Positions 43,551-54,290 of a stretch of 64,000 bases of DNA are shown here, piece by piece. The position numbers were made by a program, and so were the translations under genes. The stretch's first letter is position 1, and each line of letters begins with the position of its first letter. Under the pieces are notes generated by a model that saw only the letters and a program-made list of their open reading frames with translations, made no database searches and was not told the DNA's origin. The stretch comes from Cristatella mucedo. Lineage: Eukaryota; Bryozoa; Phylactolaemata; Cristatellidae. The DNA lies in the NCBI GenBank assembly GCA_009760855.2, contig WPIO01000063.1:2257501-2321500 (forward strand), written 5' to 3'.

Positions 43551-44609
43551 CCAGTCCTGCCGATGTCCATCGGCCGATCTTCGTCTTTTTCTTCCATCCT
43601 CCTCCACTTTGAGCTGTCGACCGAGCGCGACCATTGGACCTGTTCGCCAAGTACAGGCAAGCCGCGCAGTGTCCTGTAATCTCGGCAGCTCATAAACCTG
43701 CCATTCGTTTGTCTTTTGAGATGCCTCGTCGTGCAACTTTAAATGACGGACTGTGTATGGGTACATGCGTGAGCTTTGTGTGGAATAAGCCAGTCATCCT
43801 ACCCCCTGTACCGAATCAAGTAAAACTCCCGCTACGTCATCTGACTCCTGCGGTGGCATCCTCAGACTCCTGAAGCGTCTGCTGACTGCCATGACATCTT
43901 CTGACTCTCGAAGGGGCAGAGGTCCACAAGCCTCCATCAGGTGATAGTGGTCGCTCCTTATACTAGCAGCTCCTGATGGCAGCAAAGCTAAAGGGACATC
44001 GAGTGGGCTATTAATTATAAAGCATTCGAAGCCAAGTTTCTAACCCCTAGCTCCAATCAAATTCTGAAAACAAGATCTTTCGAGATTCTGTGAAGACACG
44101 CAAGTCCAAAACTCAACGCCGAGTAAGATCTGCCATGAGCAGAAATGCAATGCTTGTGATCTTTCAGATTCCGGAATCACAGAAGTATTCAGCATCACGA
44201 ACGTCAATTAGGCTATCCAGCAGTGGAGTGAACTTGGGATTCAGCAGACATAGAGATTGCACACTCTATCTACCACACCCCTTAGTAGCCGGTCAGCATT
44301 TCTTTACAAACGATAACGTTTCATGCAGCTCACACAGAAAAAATTGCCTTGCCTTTCCACTTCATTCCCTGTAGTCTCTCTCTCTTCTGCCATTAATATT
44401 TTGCCTCTCCACCGAGTTCTTTTTGTTCTATTTATTCTATGCACACGCACCACTTTCAATTTCGTAAGCCGAAGTGGACGGCAAGCTAAAGCGGCACACA
44501 TTGAGGAATGAATGTTTAAAGGAGACGAGCTACGGCTCGTCAATTAATCTCGATTCGTCACAAGCTAAATACAAATTTAGATTGTAACGAAACGATATTA
44601 ATAATTACA

Positions 44610-44750
44610 ATAATAACACTTTTGTATAGTGCCCTCAGAAAACTTAACTAATCTCTTCCTAGGCACTTTACATATGCTGCAAAGTAAGCACGGTCGAATG
44701 ATTAGTGGTGGCATGCTCAATGACAACAAGCATAACATGATACAAGCACG
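44610..44750 (-). mobile_element. LINE-A 3' tail
   Basis: GTATAGTGCCCTCAGAAAAC...CTTCCTAGGCACTTTACATATGCTGCAAAG and reversed 3' UTR sequence to about 44750. Confidence 0.8.
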
Positions 44751-44756
44751 ACATCT

Positions 44757-45060
44757 TGGGCAAACCTAGCATTTCTAAAAAAAAGTAGGACAATCTAACC
44801 CTGATAATAGGCTCGGCCAATAGCAGCACCAGTGGCATCTGCACCCAATCTGGGTGTCCTGTTCCAAAGCGACATCTCAACCACGGCCACATCAGCTTCG
44901 CAGTCAAGTCTGCCCACCTTTAGCTACGTAGTACACTCCATCTCAAAAGTCTTGTTCCCCCATTGCACATGCACGAATTGGTCAGCTGGAGCAGGCGATC
45001 CACGCACAGCTACAGGATCCACTAAACCGTGAAACGGCTCTTCTAAGGACTAACATATCC
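44757..45060 (+). mobile_element. LINE-A fragment, diverged
   Basis: GGGTGTCCTGTTCCAAAGCG, GCAGTCAAGTCTGCCCACCT and TAGCTACGTAG match the RT thumb region in plus sense. No open frame. Confidence 0.65.
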
Positions 45061-45339
45061 GCATTTTCTTCCAGCATTTTCCTCCATACGAGCTCTCCAG
45101 TGTCTGCCCACTTACTTCGGGCCAGGCTGGAGGGTTTCCCTACCCATCGACTGAGGGCCTGCTTATTCCGGCTTGTTTTGGCCCCCAGCTCAAGATTTCT
45201 AGGTCAGTGCTAGACAGCACCACGGGAGGACGACAGCACGCCTGGCATGGAATGGGCTTAAGCAACCAGAGTTGCACGGATTCCTAAAATCAGCTAAATA
45301 TCAGTGGTGAGGTACAGTCTTAGTAAGTTTAAAACTCAC

Positions 45340-45402
45340 TGCTGTTCAACTGATTTCACGGCCACGTTTACATAGAGGCAGAAGACCTTCACGGCTATCA
45401 TC
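45340..45402 (-). repeat. SINE-B 3' half abutting LINE-A
   Basis: CAACTGATTTCACGGCCACG, TTTACATAGAGGCAGAAGAC and CTTCACGGCTATCATC, then directly LINE-A sequence. Confidence 0.6.
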
Positions 45403-46472
45403 TAGGCTTTCACTTCTATGCAAATGACACTGAGCTGCACTTTTGCTTTGACCCTCCCAGCCTTCCATCACGTCGAATTCTCTCAACTCCCTTGCAGCAT
45501 CTATTGATGACTTCCGCACATGGATGGCAGCAAACTTTCTGAAATTGAGTGATGATAAAACCAACTTACTAGTTATGAAAAAATCAAGTGGGATTCGGAA
45601 ATTGAAAAACCTAACACTCAAAATCGGCTTTCCCAGAATATTACCAGTTGAATCTGCACGAAATCTAGGTATCCTGTTCCAAAGTGATCTTTCATCAGAC
45701 GACCACATCAGCTCTACAGTCAAGCCTGCCTACTTTCAGCTACATAGCATTGAAAAAACTCGGGCTTGCTTAGGCAGGGATAACGCATCTATATTTGTCC
45801 TTGCATTTGAGGCATCTTTTCTCAACTTCGGTAACTCACTGCTTGCTGGTCTACCGGCCTGAGCGATCAGGCACTTGCAACTGGCGAAAAAACTCGGCAG
45901 CTAGGCTGGTCTGTCGTGGGTGTTGCAGGTTCCACATCACATCACTTCTAGCTTACCTGAACTGGCTCCCAGTCAAGCAGTGCACCGACTTCAAGGTTCT
46001 GGCACTCACTTTTAAGGTCCCATGATTCTTTGGCTTCCAGCCTGTCCATCAGATCTACTCCCCCACCAAGCTAAGCATCAGTACAACCTGCTTTTCCGAA
46101 TCTAATCGGTTACCTACACCTCGTACGAACCTCAAATCCTTTGGAGACCATGCCTTTAGTTCCTATGCTCCCAAAGCCCGGAACTTACTTCCGACTTGCA
46201 TCACGATATCCCTTGCCTTGACCACATTTCAAAAGAAGCTAAATAGGCATCTATTTATCCCAGCATTTAGTAGGTCAATGTGATTCGTCCGTTGTATGCT
46301 TATGCATGTTGCCACTAACCACATTTATATGCTGACCATGTGCATGTCACCTCTAATAATGCAATGCTTGCTGTCATTGAGCATGCTACCATTAACTATT
46401 AACCATCCGATCATGCTTTCTTTGCAGCAAATGTGAAGTGCCTAAAAAGAGATTGCGTTCTCTGAAGGAACT
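45403..46472 (+). mobile_element. LINE-A copy, RT motif C to 3' end, mutated
   Basis: Begins TAGGCTTTCACTTCTATGCA, encoding F-H-F-Y-A-N-D-T, so the catalytic YADD reads YAND. The thumb and C-terminal parts follow (45524-46025 readable in two frames) with stops. The 3' end is cut at about 46472 by a second LINE-A tail. Confidence 0.85.
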
Positions 46473-46735
46473 ATGCACCTATTTAGGACAGCATTTAGTG
46501 GGTCCCTGTGATTCGTCCTTGATGTGCTTATGCGTGCTGACACTGTGCATGCTGCCACTAACCATACTTACATGCTGACCCTGTGCACATCACCCTTTAC
46601 CATGTTTTTCATGTTATTTATCAAGCATGATATTACTCACCATTCAATCACGTTCCCCTTTGCAGCAAATGTAAAGCGCCTTGATAGAGATTGAGTTCTC
46701 TGGGGGCGCTTTATCAAATTGTGTTATTATTAGAC
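46473..46735 (+). mobile_element. LINE-A tail inserted in or after another LINE-A tail
   Basis: Starts CACCTATTTAGGACAGCATT (end of the ORF), continues through a well kept 3' UTR and ends AGCGCCTTGATAGAGATTGA...GGGCGCTTTATC. It joins in the middle of the stem-loop of the preceding copy. Confidence 0.85.
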
Positions 46736-46958
46736 AATGCATTATTATCATTATTACCGCTTGCATTAATGAATAAAGGGTCGGCACTACATTAGCACAT
46801 GCGGCTGCAATATGTCTTTATTCGCAAGTAAGTATATTTACGGGTGGCAGCACTGAGAGAGACTGCCCTTTTTAAAGCTCTAATCACAAGTTTTACAGTC
46901 TGTGGACGGCAGTCCCACACGGAATGCAACGCAGCTTCCTGATGATGCTGATGAAAAT

Positions 46959-47026
46959 GCAGGACTCAGACCCACGTGACCGGGTGAAGCTCGAGCTTCA
47001 CCCGGTCACGTGGGTTTGGGTCCTGC
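46959..47026. repeat. 68-bp near-perfect palindrome
   Basis: Two 34-bp arms meet at CTCGAG with no spacer (centre 46992/46993) and differ at two positions. Each arm (GCAGGACTCAGACCCACGTG...GGGTGAAG) resembles the box B region of SINE-B in opposite directions. Confidence 0.92.
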
Positions 47027-48099
47027 AGGCTTTTGGTTTGTTTTGTCCAAAATCGTGTAAAGAATAGTGCGATAACGTATCGCAAATGCCCGATCGGGCT
47101 TAAGGGTTAGGATTCTGAAGGTTTAATGAGCAGACGACAAGAATAACTCTGCTGTTTGACAGTATTTTAGATACAGCCTAATGGGACGGTGGTTTCTCTG
47201 GCATGTCGAGCATGATGCTGATCATGGAGTGATGCATGTCTATGCGAACCTAGGTGTAGATGAAAAGACGACCGATGAGGCCCTTGAAACACGTGCGTTT
47301 GTTGCTAGCTGGAAAGAATAGCCAAGGAAAGATGGCACCTAGTGTGCACGCTGCGCTGCACGTGGTCCGTCACGCCATTCTCGATTTTGAAAGAGTATTG
47401 CTGCACGCTTTCCAAGCCGTGATGGATTACGGACTTCGCTTGTAGTCCATCATTGTGGTTTGATAAGCGAGGACATTCAACACGTGCACTACACTGGGTT
47501 GCCGGCACGGGTGTAGGGAAACCTATAAAAAATACCGCTCACGTACGAAGATACCGACCAACTAAAAAATTAACATTTTTATTGATGTCTGCCACATGTA
47601 TGAGCCATAGCTCCGGAATATTCTGGAAACATTTGGGCTGTCTACTCGCAAAATTGCACGGCTGACTGATTCTATACAAGTAACTGTAAGGGATGCGTAT
47701 ATACGTGAAACTACCTGAACCAAATTGTCGCAACAACCGCATTTCAATTCGAAAAGAGCATTAGCGATGTTTACCGAGGATGAAACTTTTATACTGACAC
47801 CTTTGGTGACTGTTTCTTGGCTCCCGAGTACCTAGCTAACCTTCGCATCCTGCATTTTCGTACTTGGTCGATTCATGCCATTATATCATTCCAGGAATGT
47901 GAGCTCGTGAGAGACTGCAAGCCTTAATAAGCCCTGCTAGTGTAAATACGTACCAAAAAACTTTCGTAGCAAAAGTTAGTGAGTGGTTGTGAGTCTCACT
48001 TTTGGTTTCTAAACTTGAGTTAAAATCATAAGGACAGCGAGACTTAACATTCTTCTTTCTAAAACTTTTAATTCACTTTGGGGTGTTTTAGCACTATAT
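47027..48099. other. Unassigned sequence
   Basis: No repeat recognised. A possible minus-strand terminal exon at 47178-47249 is described as a finding. Confidence 0.4.
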
Positions 48100-48800
48100 C
48101 AGTGGTTCTTACACCCTTTTTGAGTCACGGATTCTTCGAAAATGTGTTAAAAGTAATGGATTCCTTCCGCAGAAAATACATATAAGGAAATAAACAGAAC
48201 TTTGCATGCAATCAATGTATTAGATTTTATTGAAAATTGATTAGCTTTTACAGTGAATACTTTTACATAAGAATGAATACAGTAAAAATGTTAACCGAAA
48301 TGACCTTTCCCACTATTTTAATGAGAAAATTAATTAAAGGCTGCTCCATATAAAAAGGAAATGAATTGGTATGCAGATTGATAAAATCAAAATTCAATTA
48401 TTGTCAAGAGTCAATTTGAATGAGAACTTTGTTGGTGTGTGGCTTAAATAATGGGATGAAACAGTGGATTGGTTTTTAAAAAGGGCTCAGCGAGTGACAA
48501 TTTTTACGTCAAACCTATTCTGACTGTTTGTTTTGATAGAAGCAAGAGAAGGAAACTCTGAATCGCAAAGGTATTTAGTGGCAAACGAAATCAGAGCACC
48601 GATAGCTCGCTTTACCAGACGAGGGTAAGCTTATTGCAAGCACACCAGCATTCTCCAAAGCACTTTCGAGTTGAATTCATTTCGTAACGCATCCTTTGTC
48701 TTCAGGTCGATGAGGTCTTTGGCAAAGCCTGCATCACTTACTGAGCCTATGTCGGCAAGGAAAGGGTTACGAGTTCGCGTTACAACTTCAAGGTCACCTG
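48100..48800 (-). mobile_element. Second hAT remnant (Charlie/ZBED-type)
   Basis: The element's 3' terminus is at 48100, where the plus strand reads CAGTGGTTCTTACACCCTTT-TTGAGTCACGG, a classic hAT-Charlie-type end. On the minus strand from about 48770 to 48470, in shifted frames, I read NPFLADIGSVSDAGFAKDLI, DLKTKDALRNEF and ATKYLCDSEFPSLASIKT, the C-terminal region of Charlie/ZBED-like transposases (family pattern TTYLCE[ST]GFS.L..IKTK.R..L). The 5' part is missing. Unrelated to the hAT at 32.5 kb. Confidence 0.78.
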
Positions 48801-48934
48801 AGAAGAGTTAACATTTAAAGGAGCTCTGCAGGTTACATGTGTTTCTTCAAAACTCTCCCTTCTGAGATGTAGACTTTCTCACTCTCGATTCCATCCTGCG
48901 CTTTCTGAGACACCTCTACTTCCAAGCACTTCCT

Positions 48935-49075
48935 CTGACATTGGACAGTTTGCATAGCTGTCTGCTTCCAAATTCTATTCTATTGCGTATCACTTTGCAG
49001 CAAATGTAAAGCGCCTAGAAAGAGATTAATTTCTCTGAGGGCGCTGTATCAAGTGCAATATTATTATTACTATTA
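48935..49075 (+). mobile_element. LINE-A 3' tail
   Basis: CACTTTGCAGCAAATGTAAA, GCGCCTAGAAAGAGATTAAT, TTCTCTGAGGGCGCTGTATC and a short ATT run. Confidence 0.88.
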
Positions 49076-49539
49076 TAACCGTCTCTTCCTAAGTGGCAGT
49101 TTGGCCAGAACGGCGTGCAGTCTTTCGGCAGCATCTACAATGACGACTCCAGGATCTTGAATCGCAAAGAACCACCTCGTTCGTAGGGTTAAACGCATCC
49201 ACCAGGAAGGGCCAAGCCGTGCCCATTATATTAATATTCTTCGCCGTCAAAATATTTTCCGAGAACGGGCTTTCCTTTTCTCTCAAGAACTTGACATTTC
49301 TGCGTATTACGTTTTGTCGAACGCTTCCAGTGGCTTCCAGGCTGAGAGAGCTACTCTGCTGGCGCGCGCCCGGAGTGGCGTGCATTCGCCGGCGCAAAGC
49401 TTTGAGATGTCTCTTTCCAAAGGGGAGGTAAATTTTTTCAGTCGGGCCGAACAAGTTTCTGGGGCAGCGCGGCTTTGTTGCGCGCGAAGGTTATCGCGCC
49501 TGATTTTCTGAAGAGGCAATGACTGTTCTGAGATAGGCA

Positions 49540-49668
49540 ATAAATCTGTGGTAAGGTGCTCCCCTTTCACTTCCGAGGTCGCCGGTTCGAGCCCCGCGGC
49601 ATATGTAAAGCGCCTGGATCGAGATTAATTTCTCTTAGGGTGCTACGGAAATGAATTATAAGCATTTT
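49540..49668 (+). mobile_element. SINE-A copy, head damaged
   Basis: AATAAATCTGTGGTAAGGTGCTCCCCTTTC-type head, box B GGTTCGAGCCC, then CATATGTAAAGCGCCTGGAT, CGAGATTAATTTCTCTTAGG and GTGCTACGGAAATGAATTAT. Confidence 0.8.
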
Positions 49669-49802
49669 ATTATAATTTCAGGGGCGATGCAGAGGCAGGT
49701 ATTCATAAATGGGTCTTAAGAGGCCTTGCCGAAGCAGCGCGTTCGGTACGCGCCGCTTCGGCCTCTCGGAAGTGAGTTAAGACGATTCATTCTTGGAGAA
49801 CG

Positions 49803-50215
49803 CTACGGTATACCTCGTACAAACCTTAAATCCTCTGGAGACCGTGCATTTAGTTCGTATGCTCCCAAAGCCTGGATCTCCTTCCCGACCTGCGTCAGAA
49901 CATCCCCTGACCTGACCACATTTAAAAGGAACTTAAAAACATACCTATTTAGGACAGCATTTAGTGGGTCCCTGTGATTCGTCCTTGATGTGCTTATGCG
50001 TGCTGACACTGTGCATGCTGCCACTAACCACATTCGCATGCTGACCCTGTGCATGTCACCCCTAACCATATAATTCATTTTGTTTGTTTTTCAAGCATGA
50101 TTTTACTTACAATTCAATTGCATTTCCCTTTGCAGCAAATGTAAAGCGCCTAGAAAGAGATTAAGTTCTCTGAGGGCGCTTTATCAAGTGCATTATTATA
50201 ATTAGTATTATTACG
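49803..50215 (+). mobile_element. LINE-A 3' end
   Basis: Starts in the last 55 codons of the ORF (RTNLKSSGDRAFSSYAPKAW), stop at 49975-49977, 3' UTR, stem-loop AGCGCCTAGAAAGAGATTAA and (ATT)n. Little decayed. Confidence 0.9.
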
Positions 50216-50446
50216 GTGAGGAGTCCTTCCGGGCGGAGGTTCACCTTGGCGCGAGGATCCCGGGCTCGACTTTTTGGGGAGCCTACCAATCTTTAGAAAC
50301 GTCGCCGTATCTATCGAAGGGCCTAAGACAGCCTGCTGCGCGGCGCACCTTCGCAACATCTTGGTTTGCCCTTAAAGGTGGCCGCCACGCTCGAGAGACC
50401 GAGAGGTGGCGCTCCTCACGTAGCCTACAGTTCTGAGTCGGACGCG

Positions 50447-50447
50447 T

Positions 50448-50540
<93 letters not shown>

Positions 50541-50542
50541 AG

Positions 50543-50574
<32 letters not shown>

Positions 50575-50585
50575 CAAGAGAGAAA
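50447..50585. repeat. (GA)n microsatellite, about 140 bp
   Basis: Nearly pure GA with AATGAGAG interruptions at 50534-50548. Confidence 0.97.
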
Positions 50586-50764
50586 GAGAATAGTTTTCCA
50601 AGCCTTGCGGTAATGGAAATGCCCAAAAATTTAAAATTTAAAGGAAATTAAAAAAATGTTTTAGTACGTCCCAAATACGGAATTCACTGCTGATTCTCTA
50701 GCCGGCATTGACCGATGGGAAGAAAGCTTGCGTGAGTATTCATCCAAACTGCAAAGATTGTGGC

Positions 50765-50930
50765 AGTTGGGATGATTTAACAGACTCACTCTACGTAGCG
50801 GCAGAAAGGCCGTAGCGGCTATTACATTCAGTGGCATACGAGCAATCAAGGATTGCCTAGTGCAGAACTCAAACCCACGAACGGTTGAAAGAGCGATTGA
50901 TCACTTTACGCCAAAGCAAAAAACCAGGGG
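50765..50930 (-). mobile_element. SINE-B copy, diverged
   Basis: GGATGATTTAACAGACTCAC, GTAGCGGCAGAAAGGCCGTA, TGCAGAACTCAAACCCACGA and a decayed head. Confidence 0.7.
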
Positions 50931-51284
50931 CAGCAAAGTGTATTCAAATTTGAAAATTAAGTTGACCAGAAAAAGACCAAAAGTGAGAAATTACCAGAAG
51001 TGAGTTTTGATAGCATTAGATAGGGAAAAAAGAGCGCTGTTTTTGAAGCAAATGTCAATAAGGTTAAAGCTCGTTTGCTAAAAAAATTATTGAAAACTAT
51101 TTTGCAATTTGTTCATTTGGTTCTTTTATATATTTTCTTATTTTAAAAAAGAACTGCAAAATGGTCCTTGTGTAGACCGGGCTCGCAAACAAGGCTACCG
51201 GGTACTTGGACCCGCCTTCCAAAGAGTCACAATTTTCTGTGAATTTCACGGGGTTATGTCATTAAATAAATACAATAAGATATT

Positions 51285-51452
51285 GCTCATTCAATCGCTT
51301 TCTTTTTGTAGCGGCAGAAGGGCCTTGGCCACTATCCACCAGCTTGCAGCGGGAATTATAGGATTGCCTGCAACGGGTCTAGAACCCACGATCCGGGTCG
51401 TGAATTGTGAGCATCTTACCCGTGGGCTAAGACCAAGGAGTAGCGGTAAAGT
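51285..51452 (-). mobile_element. SINE-B copy, diverged
   Basis: TTTTTGTAGCGGCAGAAGGG, CCTTGGCCACTATCCACCAG, GGGTCTAGAACCCACGATCC and head CTTACCCGTGGGCTAAGACC. The last part matches the head of the copy at 4598. Confidence 0.75.
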
Positions 51453-51659
51453 CTCTGCGCCAGAATAGTGGCAAGCGGCATTTCAAACAGCACCGCTCTC
51501 GCGAAAGCGCACGGAACTCCCTGTACATTACAGATCCTACGGCAGGCAACTTCAGGCAGACTCGCTAGAAGCTAATAACAGAGAGCACTCAACTCTACTG
51601 CTACAGGCGGACGTAGCGGCTTCCGCATCTGGAGTGAATTGGGCGGCAAACGGAGCGCT

Positions 51660-51810
51660 CGCGATGGAGCTAGTGGGATCCGACGCAAGACGAATACTGA
51701 CGACAGTGCACAGAGCCGTGGAATCGCGATTGGCGACTTTTAGGTGCCGCGACAATGCAAGCAGTTATGCCGACAGTAGAGGAACACGGCTGCAAAAAAG
51801 AGCGGCTATG
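51660..51810 (+). repeat. Unclassified dispersed repeat, copy 2
   Basis: CCGACGCAAGACGAATACTG, GTGCCGCGACAATGCAAGCA and GTTATGCCGACAGTAGAGGA match 26175-26290 in order. An open frame across it (51634-52044) is not shared with copy 1 and has no known motif. Confidence 0.55.
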
Positions 51811-52359
51811 CTTTGCCATACGAATTGTATATCGCTAGCGGATGGAAGTCTGCTTGACAGCAGCGAAGGGTTGCAGGGAACTAGTACCTGCCTTGGCGTA
51901 CTAAGATTCTCGTACGGCGCCGCAGGGTGCTTCTCGACTGCCCGATCCGAGGTCAAAGGTCTAGAGCGCAGTTCCTTCTTTGCGCAAAACCTCGAGCTTA
52001 ACGGATTGAAATTACGTATTGTTGGCGGCTCTTATGCCGCCTAGCTATAAAAAAGAATCGCTGCCTGCCCCGCCCCGCCGCCGTAGAGCCGATTAGCTGT
52101 GAGCTCACACCGCAGACCCAATATCGTGCAAGTTGCGCCTCCGTCATTGTCTCCTCTCTAAACTCTTCAACGGCAAGATTTACTACTGTATGCGGAAAGC
52201 GTGAGCATCTCAAACTAAAACTTTACTGCCGTACAAGATTCGTGACTGCACAAGCAAACATTTGACCATATGCTCCACGATTCCTCCGCGTAAAGTGCAG
52301 CCAAATATTTAAGGAAGTCGCTTGGCCATAACCTTGATCAAAAGTGGAGCAAGCGGGTA

Positions 52360-52395
52360 AAAGTAAAGTAAAGTAAAAGTAAAACGGGTAAAAGT
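52360..52395. repeat. (AAAGT)n-like short repeat
   Basis: GTAAAAGTAAAGTAAAGTAA-AAGTAAAACGGG. Short imperfect units. Confidence 0.7.
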
Positions 52396-52883
52396 GGGTA
52401 AAGAAAGAGCCCCGCGTTTATCGCACCAACGCAGGTCCAGCCAGAGCTAGAGCAGCAGCTCCGTAAACCCTGCTTGCGACTGACCAGCTGTCTCAATAGA
52501 AACATGAAACATTCAACACCCCAAACTCACGGGATTGGCGAACAAGTTTGCGATACCCAGAACCGAACAACGCAAGCTCCCACCTTGGATATCGCGGATT
52601 GACATCTCAGAATCACCGGCTTTGTTGGTACGTTTGCCGGCCCAGAATCAAACGCATCTAAAGCTGATTGCAGCAAACCGCTAAGCCTTCTTATCCATAG
52701 CAACTCGGACTGAAACCAAGCTCACGTGCTCAATCCGGTAAGGTAATGTATCCAAATACCGGCTTCAAGGACAATTGAAACAGCAAGCTGTAATCAGCAC
52801 AATTGATAGATCAAACGTCATCTGCACCAAATCGCAGAGAAAGAGGCATTTAGCCTCACGGACGAATCGACTGCACCTAAATG

Positions 52884-53390
52884 TACAAATAAATAAATAA
52901 ATTAATAAATAAATAAATAAATGCTGCGATAAAGAGACGCTTTTTCAGCTTCTTTTGAAATGTCGTCAAGTCAGGAGATGTCGTGACGCCAGTCGGAAGT
53001 GAGTTCCGGGCTTCGGGAGTATACGAGCTAAAGGCACGGTTTCCAAAGGATTTGAGGTTCGTACGAGGTGTAGGTAAACGATTCGAGTCAGAAAAGCGGA
53101 TGGTACGATGCTTAGCCTGGTATGAGAGTAGATCTGATAAGTAGGCTGGAGCCGAAGAATGGAGGGACCTAAAAGTGAGTTGACAGAGCCTGGAAGTCTG
53201 CTTGACTGAGAGCCAGTGCAGGTCGGCGAGAAGTGGTGTGATGTGGCAATTGCGAAGCTCTCGATAGACAAGGCTAGCTGCAGAGCCTTGCATCAGCTGT
53301 GTGCGCATGATTGCACAGGCCGGTAGACCACCAGGCATCGAGGTATAGAAGTCGAGACGGGATGTCACAAATGCACGGTACAAGTCCAAT
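52884..53390 (-). mobile_element. LINE-A copy ending in (ATTT)n instead of the usual tail
   Basis: In sense (minus) direction the RT C-terminal part (readable pieces LDFYTSMPGGLPACAI, CHITPLLADLHWLSVKQ, SYTPEARNSLPTGV) runs to the last ORF codons and then straight into (ATTT)n at 52884-52922. The 3' UTR and stem-loop are missing. Confidence 0.85.
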
Positions 53391-53769
53391 TAATAACCAT
53401 TTGGCGATCTGCGGTCTTCTAAACGTATGTACTGCCCCTTAATAAAGATTCAATCCCAAAAGTAAACGGGTAACGAAATGCGTACTCTTGTGAAAAATAA
53501 GCAGCAAAAAAGCATTTGAGGCTAGCCGCTAGTATTTTGTCACATAATGATGCATCGCTTATCTGCAGCTTGCTGTTCATGCAAAAGTGCTTTAATTGCT
53601 GAGTTAGTGCCACGGCCGTCACCCCGGAGCTGACGCAGCTATGCTCGTGCATGCAATTCATTCAACGAGCAGGCAATCGTCGGCGACGCGACTGACAGCT
53701 GTATGGGACCCTGCAACGCCCGCTGAGCGTGTAACCTGCAAGGCCACAGCGTTGCTCTCGCCTAACTGC

Positions 53770-54290
53770 CCTGGCTGCCGGTCAAGCAACGGATCGACTT
53801 CAAGGTTTTGTCGCTCACTTTTAGGTCCCAATATTCTTTGGCTCCAGCCTACCTATCACATCTACTCCCCCGCATGGCTAAGCATCGTACCGCACATTTT
53901 GGAATCCAACTATCTACCTTTACCTCATACAAACTCAAATCCTTTGGAGACCGTGCCTGTAGTTCGTAGGTTCCCAAAGCCTGGGACTCACTCCCGACTT
54001 GCGTCACGACATCTCCTGACTTAACATTATTTAAAAAGAACTTAAAAAACGTACCTATTTATGACACCATTTAATGGGTCCCTGTGATTCGTCCTTTATG
54101 AACTTGCGCCTGCTGGCGCTGTTGCATGCTGACCCTGTGCATGTCACCCCTAACCGTGTGATTCATATTCTTTATCAAGCATGGTACCACTCACCACTCG
54201 ATCGTGTTTCATTTACAACAAATGTAAAGTGCCTAGAAAGAGATTGAGTTATCTGAGGGCGCTTTATCAAGCGTATTATTATTATTACTG
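53770..54290 (+). mobile_element. LINE-A 3' end
   Basis: Starts at the LPVKQRIDF segment (CTGCCGGTCAAGCAACGGAT), frames broken, 3' UTR, stem-loop AGTGCCTAGAAAGAGATTGA...GGGCGCTTTATC and (ATT)n. Confidence 0.88.
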
